A stretch of DNA of 64,000 nt from Bacillota bacterium (GTDB lineage: Bacteria; Bacillota; Clostridia; Lachnospirales; Lachnospiraceae), in assembly GCA_029224465.1 (NCBI GenBank), contig JAQXUQ010000030.1, forward strand, positions 52,807 to 116,806, given 5' to 3'. The notes under the pieces are model-generated. The model worked only from the letters and a program-made list of their open reading frames with translations. It was not told the origin of the DNA and did no database searches. Both the position numbers and the translations under genes were made by a program. Below, piece by piece: positions 33,410 to 40,933 of this stretch (the first letter of the stretch is position 1; every line of letters begins with the position of its first letter).

Positions 33410-34330
33410 ATCGTACGGTATTTCGAGTGCATCCAGCAGGGCTTTGAAAGTGTCCTGCCCGTCAAGGCATGTATCCGTAAGCCATCCTTTTTCCTGCTTC
33501 CAGTTCGCAAGTCCGCGGTAATAAAATGCCTTCTTGCTGTCCTCAATCAAAAATGGCACAATATTGTAACGCAGGCATTCTTTTAAAGCCACAAGCCTGC
33601 CGACTCTCCCGTTTCCATCCTGAAACGGGTGGATGTATTCAAACTCTGCATGGAATGCAATGACATCATTCAATGTTATCTGCCGCGTCTGTGATATCTT
33701 ATTGTACCGGTTCAGAAGATCACTAATCCTGTTATGCACTTCCGCAGGCTTCGCTGTTTCGTGACCGCCGATCATATTCGGGCGTTTTTTATAATCGCCA
33801 ACGGCGAACCAGCCAAGCGCTGCATCCTTTGTATCATGTTTCAAAATATAATGCAGATGTTTGATGATTTCTTCCGACAGCACATCTTCAGTGTGGTCGA
33901 TCACATAATCAATAGCCTGGAAGTGATGTACGGTTTCGAGAATATCGTCAACAGGAACGCCGTCACCAGCATCGATCGTATTCGTCTCAAAGATCATCCG
34001 CGTCTGCTCTTCTGTAAGTTTACTGCCTTCGAGATGGTTGGAATTATAGGTCATCCGTACCTGCAATTCATGATACAGTCCGCCGGAAACTTTCGCCTCC
34101 TTCTCATCCCGCAGCAACTGAAGGATTACGTTATCGGAGACTTCCCTGTAAAGTTTCTCCGGATCGCAGCCAAGATAATCCGCAATTCGCTGCATCGTAT
34201 TCCTTGAGAGCGGTTCGCCCTTACCGATCTTAGCGATAGTACGAGAGGACAGACCTATTAATGCGATCAGATCAGTGCGTGTTATTTTCTTTTCTATAAG
34301 TTGCTGATTCAGACCATCATAATTGAACAC
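33398..34330 (-). CDS. Fic domain protein with N-terminal HTH
   Basis: 310 residues from GTG 34330, which has GAGGTG 9 bases upstream; a longer frame to 34417 lacks a ribosome site. Residues about 1-65 are a Cro/cI-type HTH (T-R-T-D-L-I-A-L-I-G-L-S-S-R-T-I). The Fic core has the active site H-P-F-Q-D-G-N-G-R-V-G-R, which attaches AMP or another nucleotide to target proteins. The inhibitory helix motif S-N-H-L-E-G precedes the core, so it is a class II autoinhibited Fic. The DNA-binding domain suggests it regulates its own promoter, where direct repeats occur. The protein target is unknown. Confidence 0.9.
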   Translation of the reverse strand: MFNYDGLNQQLIEKKITRTDLIALIGLSSRTIAKIGKGEPLSRNTMQRIADYLGCDPEKLYREVSDNVILQLLRDEKEAKVSGGLYHELQVRMTYNSNHLEGSKLTEEQTRMIFETNTIDAGDGVPVDDILETVHHFQAIDYVIDHTEDVLSEEIIKHLHYILKHDTKDAALGWFAVGDYKKRPNMIGGHETAKPAEVHNRISDLLNRYNKISQTRQITLNDVIAFHAEFEYIHPFQDGNGRVGRLVALKECLRYNIVPFLIEDSKKAFYYRGLANWKQEKGWLTDTCLDGQDTFKALLDALEIPYDKAD

Positions 34331-34370
34331 CAGTTTGTCACCTCGCGCGTTTGCGTTTCTTGTCTTTACG

Positions 34371-34445
34371 GCTTTACTTATTTTACCGTTATTAGGCATA
34401 AAAAGTAAAGCTATCAAGGGAATTCCATGTCAAAAAGTAAAGCTA
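34371..34445. promoter_or_regulatory. Direct and inverted repeats upstream of the Fic gene
   Basis: AAAAAGTAAAGCTA occurs at 34400-34413 and again at 34432-34445, 32 bases apart, about three helical turns. GCTTTACTTA (34371-34380) is the inverted form of the same core. They lie 40-115 bases upstream of the GTG start, the right place for binding by the Fic protein's own HTH domain. Confidence 0.5.
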
Positions 34446-34507
34446 ACCGTAATGGATAGTAAAATGATGCGTGAGATAATCAAATGCTATACTCTGACAA
34501 GTGTAAT

Positions 34508-35161
34508 TTACAGCACAGTCCGCGCCTCTTTCAGCCGCAGGTAAAAGAGTTCGTAAAAATCCCCCGCAGGATCATAAGGCGCAAGAAAAAAGACCTTCAG
34601 AATAAACAGGTTCAGCGCACGGGCAAAACTCTCGTCAGAAGAAGCGAGCTTCGCTTTCACATCCCGGACGAAATAATGCCAGTCCGCGACAAATTTCTCA
34701 TAAGCCGCGAGATCTTTGATGCCAATCCATTTATCTATCTTGACTTTCATTTTACCGGGCATCGGGCAGCCGTTATCCACCATGAAATACTGAAAAGTTT
34801 TTGTCTGCGCGTCGTAGTCGCGGCCTAACGGGAACAGTCTGCAAAGTCCCGGACGGAACGGATGAATTTCACAGCGCCCGTCGGAAGAAAGAAAGGTGCA
34901 GGCACTCCCCGGGGCGTCCGGCATTTTCAGGTGCGGGAGTGTAAGGCCCTCTTCCACATGCAAAGCAATCCGTCCGTCATCCATCAGCTGCTGAAAAGTG
35001 GTCTGCAGGCCGGAACACAGCAGAAAAATATCATAGGGATCAAGATGGATGGTATCGGTCATGCCATGGCAGCAGTCGCCGCAGCCGTTGCATTTTTCAC
35101 AGTAGATTTTTGCCATGTCGGAGGAAGTGTACCGGCGGTTCGGGGAGCTGTTTGTGTTCAT
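34508..35161 (-). CDS. YkgJ family cysteine-cluster protein
   Basis: 217 residues. The pattern C-E-K-C-N-G-C-G-D-C-C near the N-terminus, C-T-F-L-S-S-D-G-R-C and H-P-F-R-P-G-L-C-R-L-F-P is the zinc- or iron-chelating YkgJ/FliB-type cluster. Function in the family is unproved; relatives have been annotated as flagellin methylase-like or Fe-S-containing. AGGA is 9 bases before the ATG at 35161; ATG 35116 is an alternative but lacks a ribosome site. A second, longer protein of related type is encoded at 37395. Confidence 0.85.
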   Translation of the reverse strand: MNTNSSPNRRYTSSDMAKIYCEKCNGCGDCCHGMTDTIHLDPYDIFLLCSGLQTTFQQLMDDGRIALHVEEGLTLPHLKMPDAPGSACTFLSSDGRCEIHPFRPGLCRLFPLGRDYDAQTKTFQYFMVDNGCPMPGKMKVKIDKWIGIKDLAAYEKFVADWHYFVRDVKAKLASSDESFARALNLFILKVFFLAPYDPAGDFYELFYLRLKEARTVL

Positions 35162-35232
35162 TATATTGGTCCTGCTATTTAAAACGGCGTTTATTATACC
35201 TGTGTGCTAATTATTTCCGGTTGGAAAGTTGG

Positions 35233-36066
35233 TTATTGCTGTTCTAATAGACGCTCAATTACTTCTAACACTTGATTGTATGTGATATCTGCCGCATAAG
35301 GAAATTGCCGCCTATATTTTTCCCATTGATTAATTAAGGCAAGATTTGTTTTCACTTGTTTCAAGATCGAAGCAATATCTGAAATCTGTACCGTGCTGCC
35401 ACGATGTGTGGATGTCGCGTTAATAGCATCTCTCAAAATTTTCTTGTCAACAGGTTGCGTGGTTCCAAGTATATATACATCATAAAAATCCCTTGGTCGA
35501 GTTGTAAAAACGCCTCTGCATAGAATTGTTTCCAATTTTTCCGCAAGGATGGTTTCAACATTGTATCCCCATAAAGGTATTTGGATATTATCATCGAAAA
35601 TTCCGCGAAATATGTAGGATACCGGATGGGGAGTCATCGCATCTCCGGTAGATACATCAATTGAAAGTGGAGTGACAATAGTGTCATACTTCGCATCAAT
35701 TCTGACGCGAAATCCTCCATAAATATCATCTTTGCGAATCGGCTCGACAGACTGCAGCAGAAAGACAACTTCGTCACCTTTATCGATAGAGATGATTTCT
35801 CTAAACGCTTTTCTGATTTCAACTTCTGTTAATGGGAAATCGCGAAGTGTCGTATCTAGATCCATCGTAGCTCTTGTACCCAGACCAACAATTGCGGCAA
35901 CAAGCATTCCACCCTTGACAACAAATTTGTCTCTAAATGAAGAATCTGATAATCTCGCAAGGAAACGTTCAAACATAAAATTCTGCAGAACTACTTGAGC
36001 GGCTATGTGATTTTCTTTTGCGTAATTATTGATTCTTCCCTTCAAACTCATCGCTCTAGAACTCAT
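35233..36066 (-). CDS. abiEii: AbiEii/AbiGii family nucleotidyltransferase toxin
   Basis: 277 residues. The nucleotidyltransferase signature appears as F-V-V-K-G-G-M-L-V-A and T-R-A-T-M-D-L-D-T-T-L (Asp-x-Asp metal site), with R-I-D-A-K-Y-D, S-I-D-V-S-T-G-D and A-E-K-L-E-T-I-L further on. AbiEii toxins act as type IV toxin-antitoxin partners and give phage abortive infection, by transferring nucleotides to tRNA or other targets. It overlaps the upstream antitoxin gene by 4 bases. The pair is AT-rich compared with its neighbours, a sign of transfer. Confidence 0.9.
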   Translation of the reverse strand: MSSRAMSLKGRINNYAKENHIAAQVVLQNFMFERFLARLSDSSFRDKFVVKGGMLVAAIVGLGTRATMDLDTTLRDFPLTEVEIRKAFREIISIDKGDEVVFLLQSVEPIRKDDIYGGFRVRIDAKYDTIVTPLSIDVSTGDAMTPHPVSYIFRGIFDDNIQIPLWGYNVETILAEKLETILCRGVFTTRPRDFYDVYILGTTQPVDKKILRDAINATSTHRGSTVQISDIASILKQVKTNLALINQWEKYRRQFPYAADITYNQVLEVIERLLEQQ

Positions 36067-36656
36067 AGCAGCACCTCCAAATATGTTCTGACCTTATCTT
36101 CCATGTGAAAAGCCTGCGCATATTCTGCCAGCCGATGCAGATTTTTCTTTTCATATGCAGCGTAATGTTTGATAAAATTCAGGACCGTATCCTCATCCAT
36201 GCGTTTTCGGTCACGCAAAATATCGCAAAAACAACGTTCGGCATTATAACATCTGACGGCATTTCCAAATGTTGTTGCCGCTTCTGTCAGTCCCAGCAAA
36301 TGAAGTTCCGGTTTTATATAATAGCATTTGCATTCATCTGTCAGCGAATTCGGTACAGAGGTATTCGAAGGGATTGTGATAGAATGCGTGAAAGGAGTCC
36401 TGTCGGATAAGCCAAGCAGAAAGATTGCGGTCTCATGAGAGAAGATGATCTTTTCGGACCGCAGCATGAGCGTGTACATGTCATCATGGCTTTCTCCGGA
36501 AAGAATATAGACGCCCTGTCGAACTCTTTCAACCAAGCCTTCCTTGACATACTTGGGAAGTAGCGCCTTAGAAAAACCCAATGCCATGACCTGCTTTGTT
36601 GTTATTATGTTATGATTCCTTTTTATCTCTTCCATAACAGCAGAGTTAATTGGCAT
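36063..36656 (-). CDS. abiEi: AbiEi family antitoxin
   Basis: 197 residues from ATG 36656 with GAGGTG 6 bases upstream; a GTG three codons earlier is possible. The N-terminal winged-helix part shows I-T-T-K-Q-V-M-A-L-G-F and V-R-Q-G-V-Y-I-L-S. Then comes the E-T-A-I-F-L-L-G-L-S block and a C-terminal antitoxin domain with E-R-C-F-C-D-I-L-R. AbiEi represses the operon by binding inverted repeats in the promoter. The AT-rich upstream sequence (36666-36740) is the expected site. Confidence 0.88.
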   Translation of the reverse strand: MPINSAVMEEIKRNHNIITTKQVMALGFSKALLPKYVKEGLVERVRQGVYILSGESHDDMYTLMLRSEKIIFSHETAIFLLGLSDRTPFTHSITIPSNTSVPNSLTDECKCYYIKPELHLLGLTEAATTFGNAVRCYNAERCFCDILRDRKRMDEDTVLNFIKHYAAYEKKNLHRLAEYAQAFHMEDKVRTYLEVLL

Positions 36657-36787
36657 GGGTATCACCTCTCTTGACGTTTACTTACAAATTGATAATACCA
36701 TATATTTCAATTCAAATGTACACATATTAGTATCGGACTTGAAACAAAAATTGCGCCCTAAGATTGGAGATCCGGACAAGTCTCATA

Positions 36788-37264
36788 TCATTTATGATAC
36801 GGGCGGCCCGCGCCGATCATGAAGCCGCGGTAGATCTGCTCCAGCAGAATGACGCGCGTCATCAGATGCGTGAACGTCAGATCCGAAAGCTTCCAGCGCA
36901 CATTCGCACGCTCTGTCAGTGCTTTCCCGGGACCAAGCGAACCTGCGATAACAAAAACAAGCCGCTGGGAAGCCTGTGTCCACTCCTGCAGATGGCCTGC
37001 GAATTCTTCGCTGGACCACATTTTTCCGTGCAAATCGAGCAAAACAACAAAATCCCCGCTCCGTATCTTCCCGAGCGCCCGCTGCGCCTCGCGGTCTTTG
37101 ATAAGCCCGCATTCTGCCGCGCGGTCCGGATGCGTTTCGGGGTCGTCTTTGATTTCGGTGATGTCTGTTTTGGCGAAGGGCTGCAGCCGCTTAATATATT
37201 CGTTCTGCAGGGTCTGCAGCGATTTATCTTTAAGTTTGCCTATAGCAAGAATCGTAATTGTCAT
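36788..37264 (-). CDS. rlmH: 23S rRNA (pseudouridine-1915-N3)-methyltransferase
   Basis: 158 residues from ATG 37264 (MTITILAIGKLK), the exact family length of about 155-159; an upstream extension to 37363 is not conserved. SPOUT knot motifs are present: V-V-L-L-D-L-H-G-K, F-V-I-A-G-S-L-G-P-G and the terminal L-L-E-Q-I-Y-R-G-F-M-I-G-A-G-R-P-Y-H. It methylates pseudouridine in helix 69 of the large ribosomal subunit. Confidence 0.96.
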   Translation of the reverse strand: MTITILAIGKLKDKSLQTLQNEYIKRLQPFAKTDITEIKDDPETHPDRAAECGLIKDREAQRALGKIRSGDFVVLLDLHGKMWSSEEFAGHLQEWTQASQRLVFVIAGSLGPGKALTERANVRWKLSDLTFTHLMTRVILLEQIYRGFMIGAGRPYHK

Positions 37265-37394
37265 ATTGCTCCGTGCACGGTTGTCATCATGCCGCGCGAA
37301 AATTATAATGGCGTTCGTACAAAGATGCTGCCGGTGGACTGATGCCGCCCGTGCAGCGTTCAAAGCCGGCTTCGGGAAAGGTAGGCCAGACGAG

Positions 37395-38549
37395 ATGAAA
37401 ATTGAACGTCCAGATTATTATAGCAAATTTACCTGCACTGCGGACAAATGCGGGGATACCTGCTGCCGCGGATGGGAAGTGGATATTGATGATGACGCAA
37501 ATGAATATTATCAGCTTGCGCCGGGGGAGTTCGCGAAAGAGGTGCGCGCGAGTATCCGTGAAGAGGAAACGGAGGACGGGCACGCGAGATTTTTCCCGCT
37601 GACTGCGGATGGAAACTGTCCGTTTCTGGACAGAACAGGCCTCTGCCGGATCATCCTCCAAATGGGCGAAGGCGCGCTGTGCACGACCTGCCGCGAGTAT
37701 CCGAGATACTATATTGAGGCCGGGGACTATTCTCAGCAGGATCTGAGTTTGTCGTGTCCTGCGGTTGCTGAGATCTTTTTTGCGGAGGATGGGCCAATTT
37801 CCTACACTTTGACGGAGGATGAGGGGCCGGAAGACGCAGAATTCTTCGGCGGGGACGGCTCCGATGCTTGCGCCGGGAACAAGTTTTGCGCCTGTGACGG
37901 TTCCGCCGGGAACAGCTTTTGCGCCTGCGACGGTTCCGGTGACAGTGACTGCGGCGGCGCCTGTGACGGCGCGCTGTCAGGAGATGAGAAGCAGCGCCTT
38001 CAGACGATCCTTGCGGCAAGAGACCAGAAAGTGAAGGATATTCAGTCGAAGCCGTTCGCGTGGGAGCTGGCGGCGCCGCGGCGCCGCGCGGCTGTCGGAG
38101 CATTTGCCGCTGCACTTGGTACGGACTCCGGCACTGCCGGAGAAGTGGATATGGCACTTCTTTCGGCGCTGCAACGCTGTGAACCCATTGGCGCGGGCTG
38201 GTCGGAGCAGCTTTCGATGTTGCAGCAGCTGATACAGGACGAGTCTCATCTGGACACGCTGACCGGGAAATTTATTGCCTGCGCGGGGGAAAAGGTGCAG
38301 GGGTGGTTCCGGCGGCTCCAGGTATATTTTCTCTGGCGGTATTCGATCGACGAATGGTTTGAGGAGCGGGAAACGGCGGAAGTTCTCTGCCGCCGGAGCC
38401 TGCGCGCAGTCTTTCTGCTGTGCCTGCTTCGCTTTGAGACAAAAGGGCAATTTGACGCGGAAGATATGGCAGATATCGCGCACAGCTATTCGCGGGAAAT
38501 AGAGCATGATGAGAAGAATCTGGAGATCATGAAGGGAGCTTCTTGCTAG
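37395..38549 (+). CDS. FliB-like cysteine-cluster protein (flagellin lysine-N-methylase type) with an internal repeat
   Basis: 384 residues from ATG 37395 (MKIERPDYYSKFTC). The N-terminal part has C-T-A-D-K-C-G-D-T-C-C-R-G-W, C-P-F-L-D-R-T-G-L-C and C-T-T-C-R-E-Y-P-R-Y, as in proteins annotated FliB. FliB methylates flagellin lysines in enterobacteria, but clostridial relatives have no proven role. Residues about 160-192 are three 11-residue repeats rich in Cys, Asp and Gly, encoded by a 33-base tandem repeat. The C-terminal half (about 200-384) is mostly helical. No flagellar genes are nearby. Confidence 0.8.
   Translation: MKIERPDYYSKFTCTADKCGDTCCRGWEVDIDDDANEYYQLAPGEFAKEVRASIREEETEDGHARFFPLTADGNCPFLDRTGLCRIILQMGEGALCTTCREYPRYYIEAGDYSQQDLSLSCPAVAEIFFAEDGPISYTLTEDEGPEDAEFFGGDGSDACAGNKFCACDGSAGNSFCACDGSGDSDCGGACDGALSGDEKQRLQTILAARDQKVKDIQSKPFAWELAAPRRRAAVGAFAAALGTDSGTAGEVDMALLSALQRCEPIGAGWSEQLSMLQQLIQDESHLDTLTGKFIACAGEKVQGWFRRLQVYFLWRYSIDEWFEERETAEVLCRRSLRAVFLLCLLRFETKGQFDAEDMADIAHSYSREIEHDEKNLEIMKGASC
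37872..37970 (+). repeat. 33-base tandem repeat, three units, inside the FliB-like gene
   Basis: Units at 37872-37904 and 37905-37937 differ at only a few bases, and 37938-37970 is a degenerate third copy in the same frame. They encode A-G-N-K-F-C-A-C-D-G-S, A-G-N-S-F-C-A-C-D-G-S and G-D-S-D-C-G-G-A-C-D-G. The unit length is a multiple of three, so expansion keeps the reading frame. Confidence 0.9.
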
Positions 38550-38871
38550 AAGTTGGCTGGAAAAGCGCGGCGCCGCGCTACGCGGCATTGCATTTGGCAT
38601 GCCGTGGAGTATCGGCGCGTCTTGCTCGAAAGGCTTCTTGCAAAAGTACGAATTTCGAGGATTTGCAAGAAGAAAACTTGGCAGAGGAACAAATCATTCT
38701 TGCAAAAGGCGCGGAATTGAGAAATGCGCTGAAGGACTTCTTGCAAAATCAGGAAATTTTCAGTTATGCAAGAAATGCAAGGCGCCGCGCCGATGAAATA
38801 TGAAGGACATACAGCGCGCCGCGCCCGCAAAGAACGCTGCCCAAGCTGTGCGACGTGGCGCCGCACCCGAA
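38550..38871. repeat. Intergenic palindromic repeat element, copy A
   Basis: A 322-base gap between convergent genes with no credible coding sequence. TATCGGCGCGTCTTGCTC (38610-38627) matches copy B (43641-43658) at 17 of 18 bases. It is followed by hairpins with the core TTGCAA: CTTCTTGCAAA (38634-38644) pairs with TTTGCAAGAAG (38662-38672), and TTCTTGCA (38738-38745) with TGCAAGAA (38767-38774). It is related in style to copies B, C and D but is more diverged. Confidence 0.6.
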
Positions 38872-40113
38872 CTACAGCCCGTCTCTTCCGCCCGTCACTT
38901 CGCAGTTCGCAAAAATCATTCGCACGGCGGCTTCATATTCCACATGATTTTTTGCTTTGTGGATATTCTTGAGAAAGCGGGCGTCGTCTGCGAACTGACT
39001 CCCCATAAATGTCCAGACTTCTTTCATTCTGTTGATTACGACAGTTTCTCCGGAATGCTGTCCGTGAAATCCCTGATATTGTTCCTGATATCCCTGATAA
39101 AGTGCATCGTGAAAGCCGCGCAGCCGCTTAGACATATCTTTTATGCTACTCGCTCCGGAACATGACAAATGAGGCAATTCTTTGTCATTTACGATAGCCC
39201 GGCCGGCATCTGCGGCGGCAGCCCCGATTATCGCCGACGCCGCGTCAGTGTCCGCGGCGGCAGCGCCCGATCTGCTGCCCGCAGCCGCCGTGTCCGCCGC
39301 GCAGTTTCGTGCCGCACCGCCGCCGGATGCAGCGGCGCTCAGCGCATCAGTGCAGCTCGGCATATTGCCGGCAGCCGCGCAGATCTTCTCCGCAAGCGCG
39401 GGATCCGAAAGCAGGCCGCGCCCGAGCATCAACCCGCAGCAGAGATTGGAGGCGCCTGCAAAGAGCGCGTCCGCGCGCTCCGCATCGCGCACCGTAAAGA
39501 TGTTGCCATTGTAAATCAGCGGAACAGAGGTTTCATCAAGGAGCCGCCGGAAAAGTTCAAGGTGTGGCCTGCCGGCATACATTTCCTTCCGCGTTCTGGC
39601 GTGGATGATCAGTTCCGAAAGGGGATACTGCATGTAGACATTGAAGATCCGATCGAATTCTGCAGGGGTGTTCAGGCCGAGGCGTGTTTTGACGGAAATG
39701 CGGAGCGGCTTGCCATCGCCGGTCAGAATCTTCTCGGCACCGTTATAGATTCTGTTCAGAAATGCATCCAGCTCGTCCGGCACACCGAGAAAGCCGGAGC
39801 CTTTATGCTTGTTCACCACCGTCGCCATGGGGCAGCCGAGATTGAGGTTGACTTCCGGATAGCCGAAGTCTGCCATATAGCGAGCTGTGGCAAGAAATTC
39901 ATCGGCATTGTTGGAGAGAATCTGGGGGACAAGAGGGATGCCGGTGTTGTTTTGCGGGAGAATATCCATTTTCTCCCGGGTCTTGACCTTGTGCGTGAAG
40001 GTCGCAACGACGAAAGGCGTGAAATACCGGTCTACGCCGCCAAAACACGCGTGATGCGCATTCCGGTAAACATAGCCGGTGATCCCCTCCAGCGGGGCAA
40101 AATACAGTTGCAT
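38872..40113 (-). CDS. dus: tRNA-dihydrouridine synthase
   Basis: 413 residues from ATG 40113 with AAAGGAG just upstream. The FMN-dependent TIM barrel begins Q-L-Y-F-A-P-L-E-G-I-T and has N-L-N-L-G-C-P-M with the catalytic Cys, K-T-R-L-G, I-I-H-A-R-T-R and N-G-N-I-F. Dus reduces uridines in the tRNA D-loop. Normal members are about 310-330 residues; the surplus is an Ala/Gly/Ser-rich insert of roughly 75 residues (about 250-325) that separates the barrel from the helical C-terminal domain. Copy-number style triplet repeats such as GCAGCG in the DNA explain it. Confidence 0.92.
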   Translation of the reverse strand: MQLYFAPLEGITGYVYRNAHHACFGGVDRYFTPFVVATFTHKVKTREKMDILPQNNTGIPLVPQILSNNADEFLATARYMADFGYPEVNLNLGCPMATVVNKHKGSGFLGVPDELDAFLNRIYNGAEKILTGDGKPLRISVKTRLGLNTPAEFDRIFNVYMQYPLSELIIHARTRKEMYAGRPHLELFRRLLDETSVPLIYNGNIFTVRDAERADALFAGASNLCCGLMLGRGLLSDPALAEKICAAAGNMPSCTDALSAAASGGGAARNCAADTAAAGSRSGAAAADTDAASAIIGAAAADAGRAIVNDKELPHLSCSGASSIKDMSKRLRGFHDALYQGYQEQYQGFHGQHSGETVVINRMKEVWTFMGSQFADDARFLKNIHKAKNHVEYEAAVRMIFANCEVTGGRDGL

Positions 40114-40210
40114 AGAACTCCTTTGGTTTCGGTGCACGGATGGCGCGGCCGGATTTTACAAAAGACTGCCGCGAGCAGGCACGGACCGGTGTCTGTCCCG
40201 CGGCAGCTTC

Positions 40211-40813
40211 TTAATCGAGCGCGGATTTGATGGCGGCTAAAAGGTCCGGAAACTCGTCAAATGCCGGAATATCCGGATTGTCCGCCTTGATCTGCGGGGT
40301 GGATTTAAACAGGAAGCCTGCTTTACTTGCCCGGATCATGGCAAGGTCGTTGTACGAATCGCCGCTTGCAATCGTGTTGAAACCGATGGACTGGAGCGCG
40401 CGGACCGTGCTGTACTTGGAATTTTCGATGCGCATCTTGAAGCCGGTGATCTCTCCGGAAGGAGCAACCTCGAGTGTATTGCAAAACAGCGTCGGATACC
40501 CGAGCTTCTTCATAAGCGGCATCGCGAACTGCGTGAAAGTATCGCTGATAATGATCACCTGTGTCAGAGAACGCAGCTCGTCCAGAAATTCCTTCGCGCC
40601 GGGGAGAGGATCGATAGTCTCGATTGTCTGCCGGATTTCTTTCAGCCCGAGTCCGTGTTCCTTGAGAATACCAAGGCGCCAGCGCATGAGTTTGTCGTAG
40701 TCGGGTTCGTCGCGGGTCGTCCTTGAAAGTTCGGGAATACCGCTGGCTTTGGAAAACGCGATCCAGATTTCCGGAACCAGAACTCCTTCCATATCAAGAC
40801 ATACAATATCCAT
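40211..40813 (-). CDS. thrH: Phosphoserine phosphatase/homoserine phosphotransferase, ThrH type
   Basis: 200 residues. Motif I is C-L-D-M-E-G-V-L-V-P-E, where Glu replaces the usual second Asp, the mark of ThrH within the HAD superfamily. Motif II is I-I-S-D-T-F, then F-K-M-R-I-E-N-S-K and motif IV G-D-S-Y-N-D. ThrH can dephosphorylate phosphoserine and move the phosphate to homoserine, serving serine and threonine synthesis. It lies near a threonine ammonia-lyase gene on the same strand. Confidence 0.88.
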   Translation of the reverse strand: MDIVCLDMEGVLVPEIWIAFSKASGIPELSRTTRDEPDYDKLMRWRLGILKEHGLGLKEIRQTIETIDPLPGAKEFLDELRSLTQVIIISDTFTQFAMPLMKKLGYPTLFCNTLEVAPSGEITGFKMRIENSKYSTVRALQSIGFNTIASGDSYNDLAMIRASKAGFLFKSTPQIKADNPDIPAFDEFPDLLAAIKSALD

Positions 40814-40933
40814 TCTGCAATCCTTTCCGCAGCGGCTGCTGCGATGTTATGTACAACCGGCGCGGGGCCTGCGCCGCGCCGGCTGTGTGTACGATTTCCG
40901 CCGTGCGGGATCTACGCCGCGCCGGCATGCGGA

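Noticed and set aside
36849..38549. A 566-codon open frame containing the FliB-like gene
   Set aside because: The first 180 codons run antisense through rlmH and have no family resemblance; the real gene starts at ATG 37395 where the cysteine-cluster protein begins.
38634..38774. CRISPR-like spacing of TTGCAA units
   Set aside because: The repeats are short, of variable spacing and in alternating orientation, and no cas gene is near; they are hairpins of the dispersed element.
39169..40230. A 353-codon plus-strand frame opposite the dihydrouridine synthase
   Set aside because: Arg-rich shadow of the Ala-rich insert and barrel; the minus strand holds the clear FMN enzyme.
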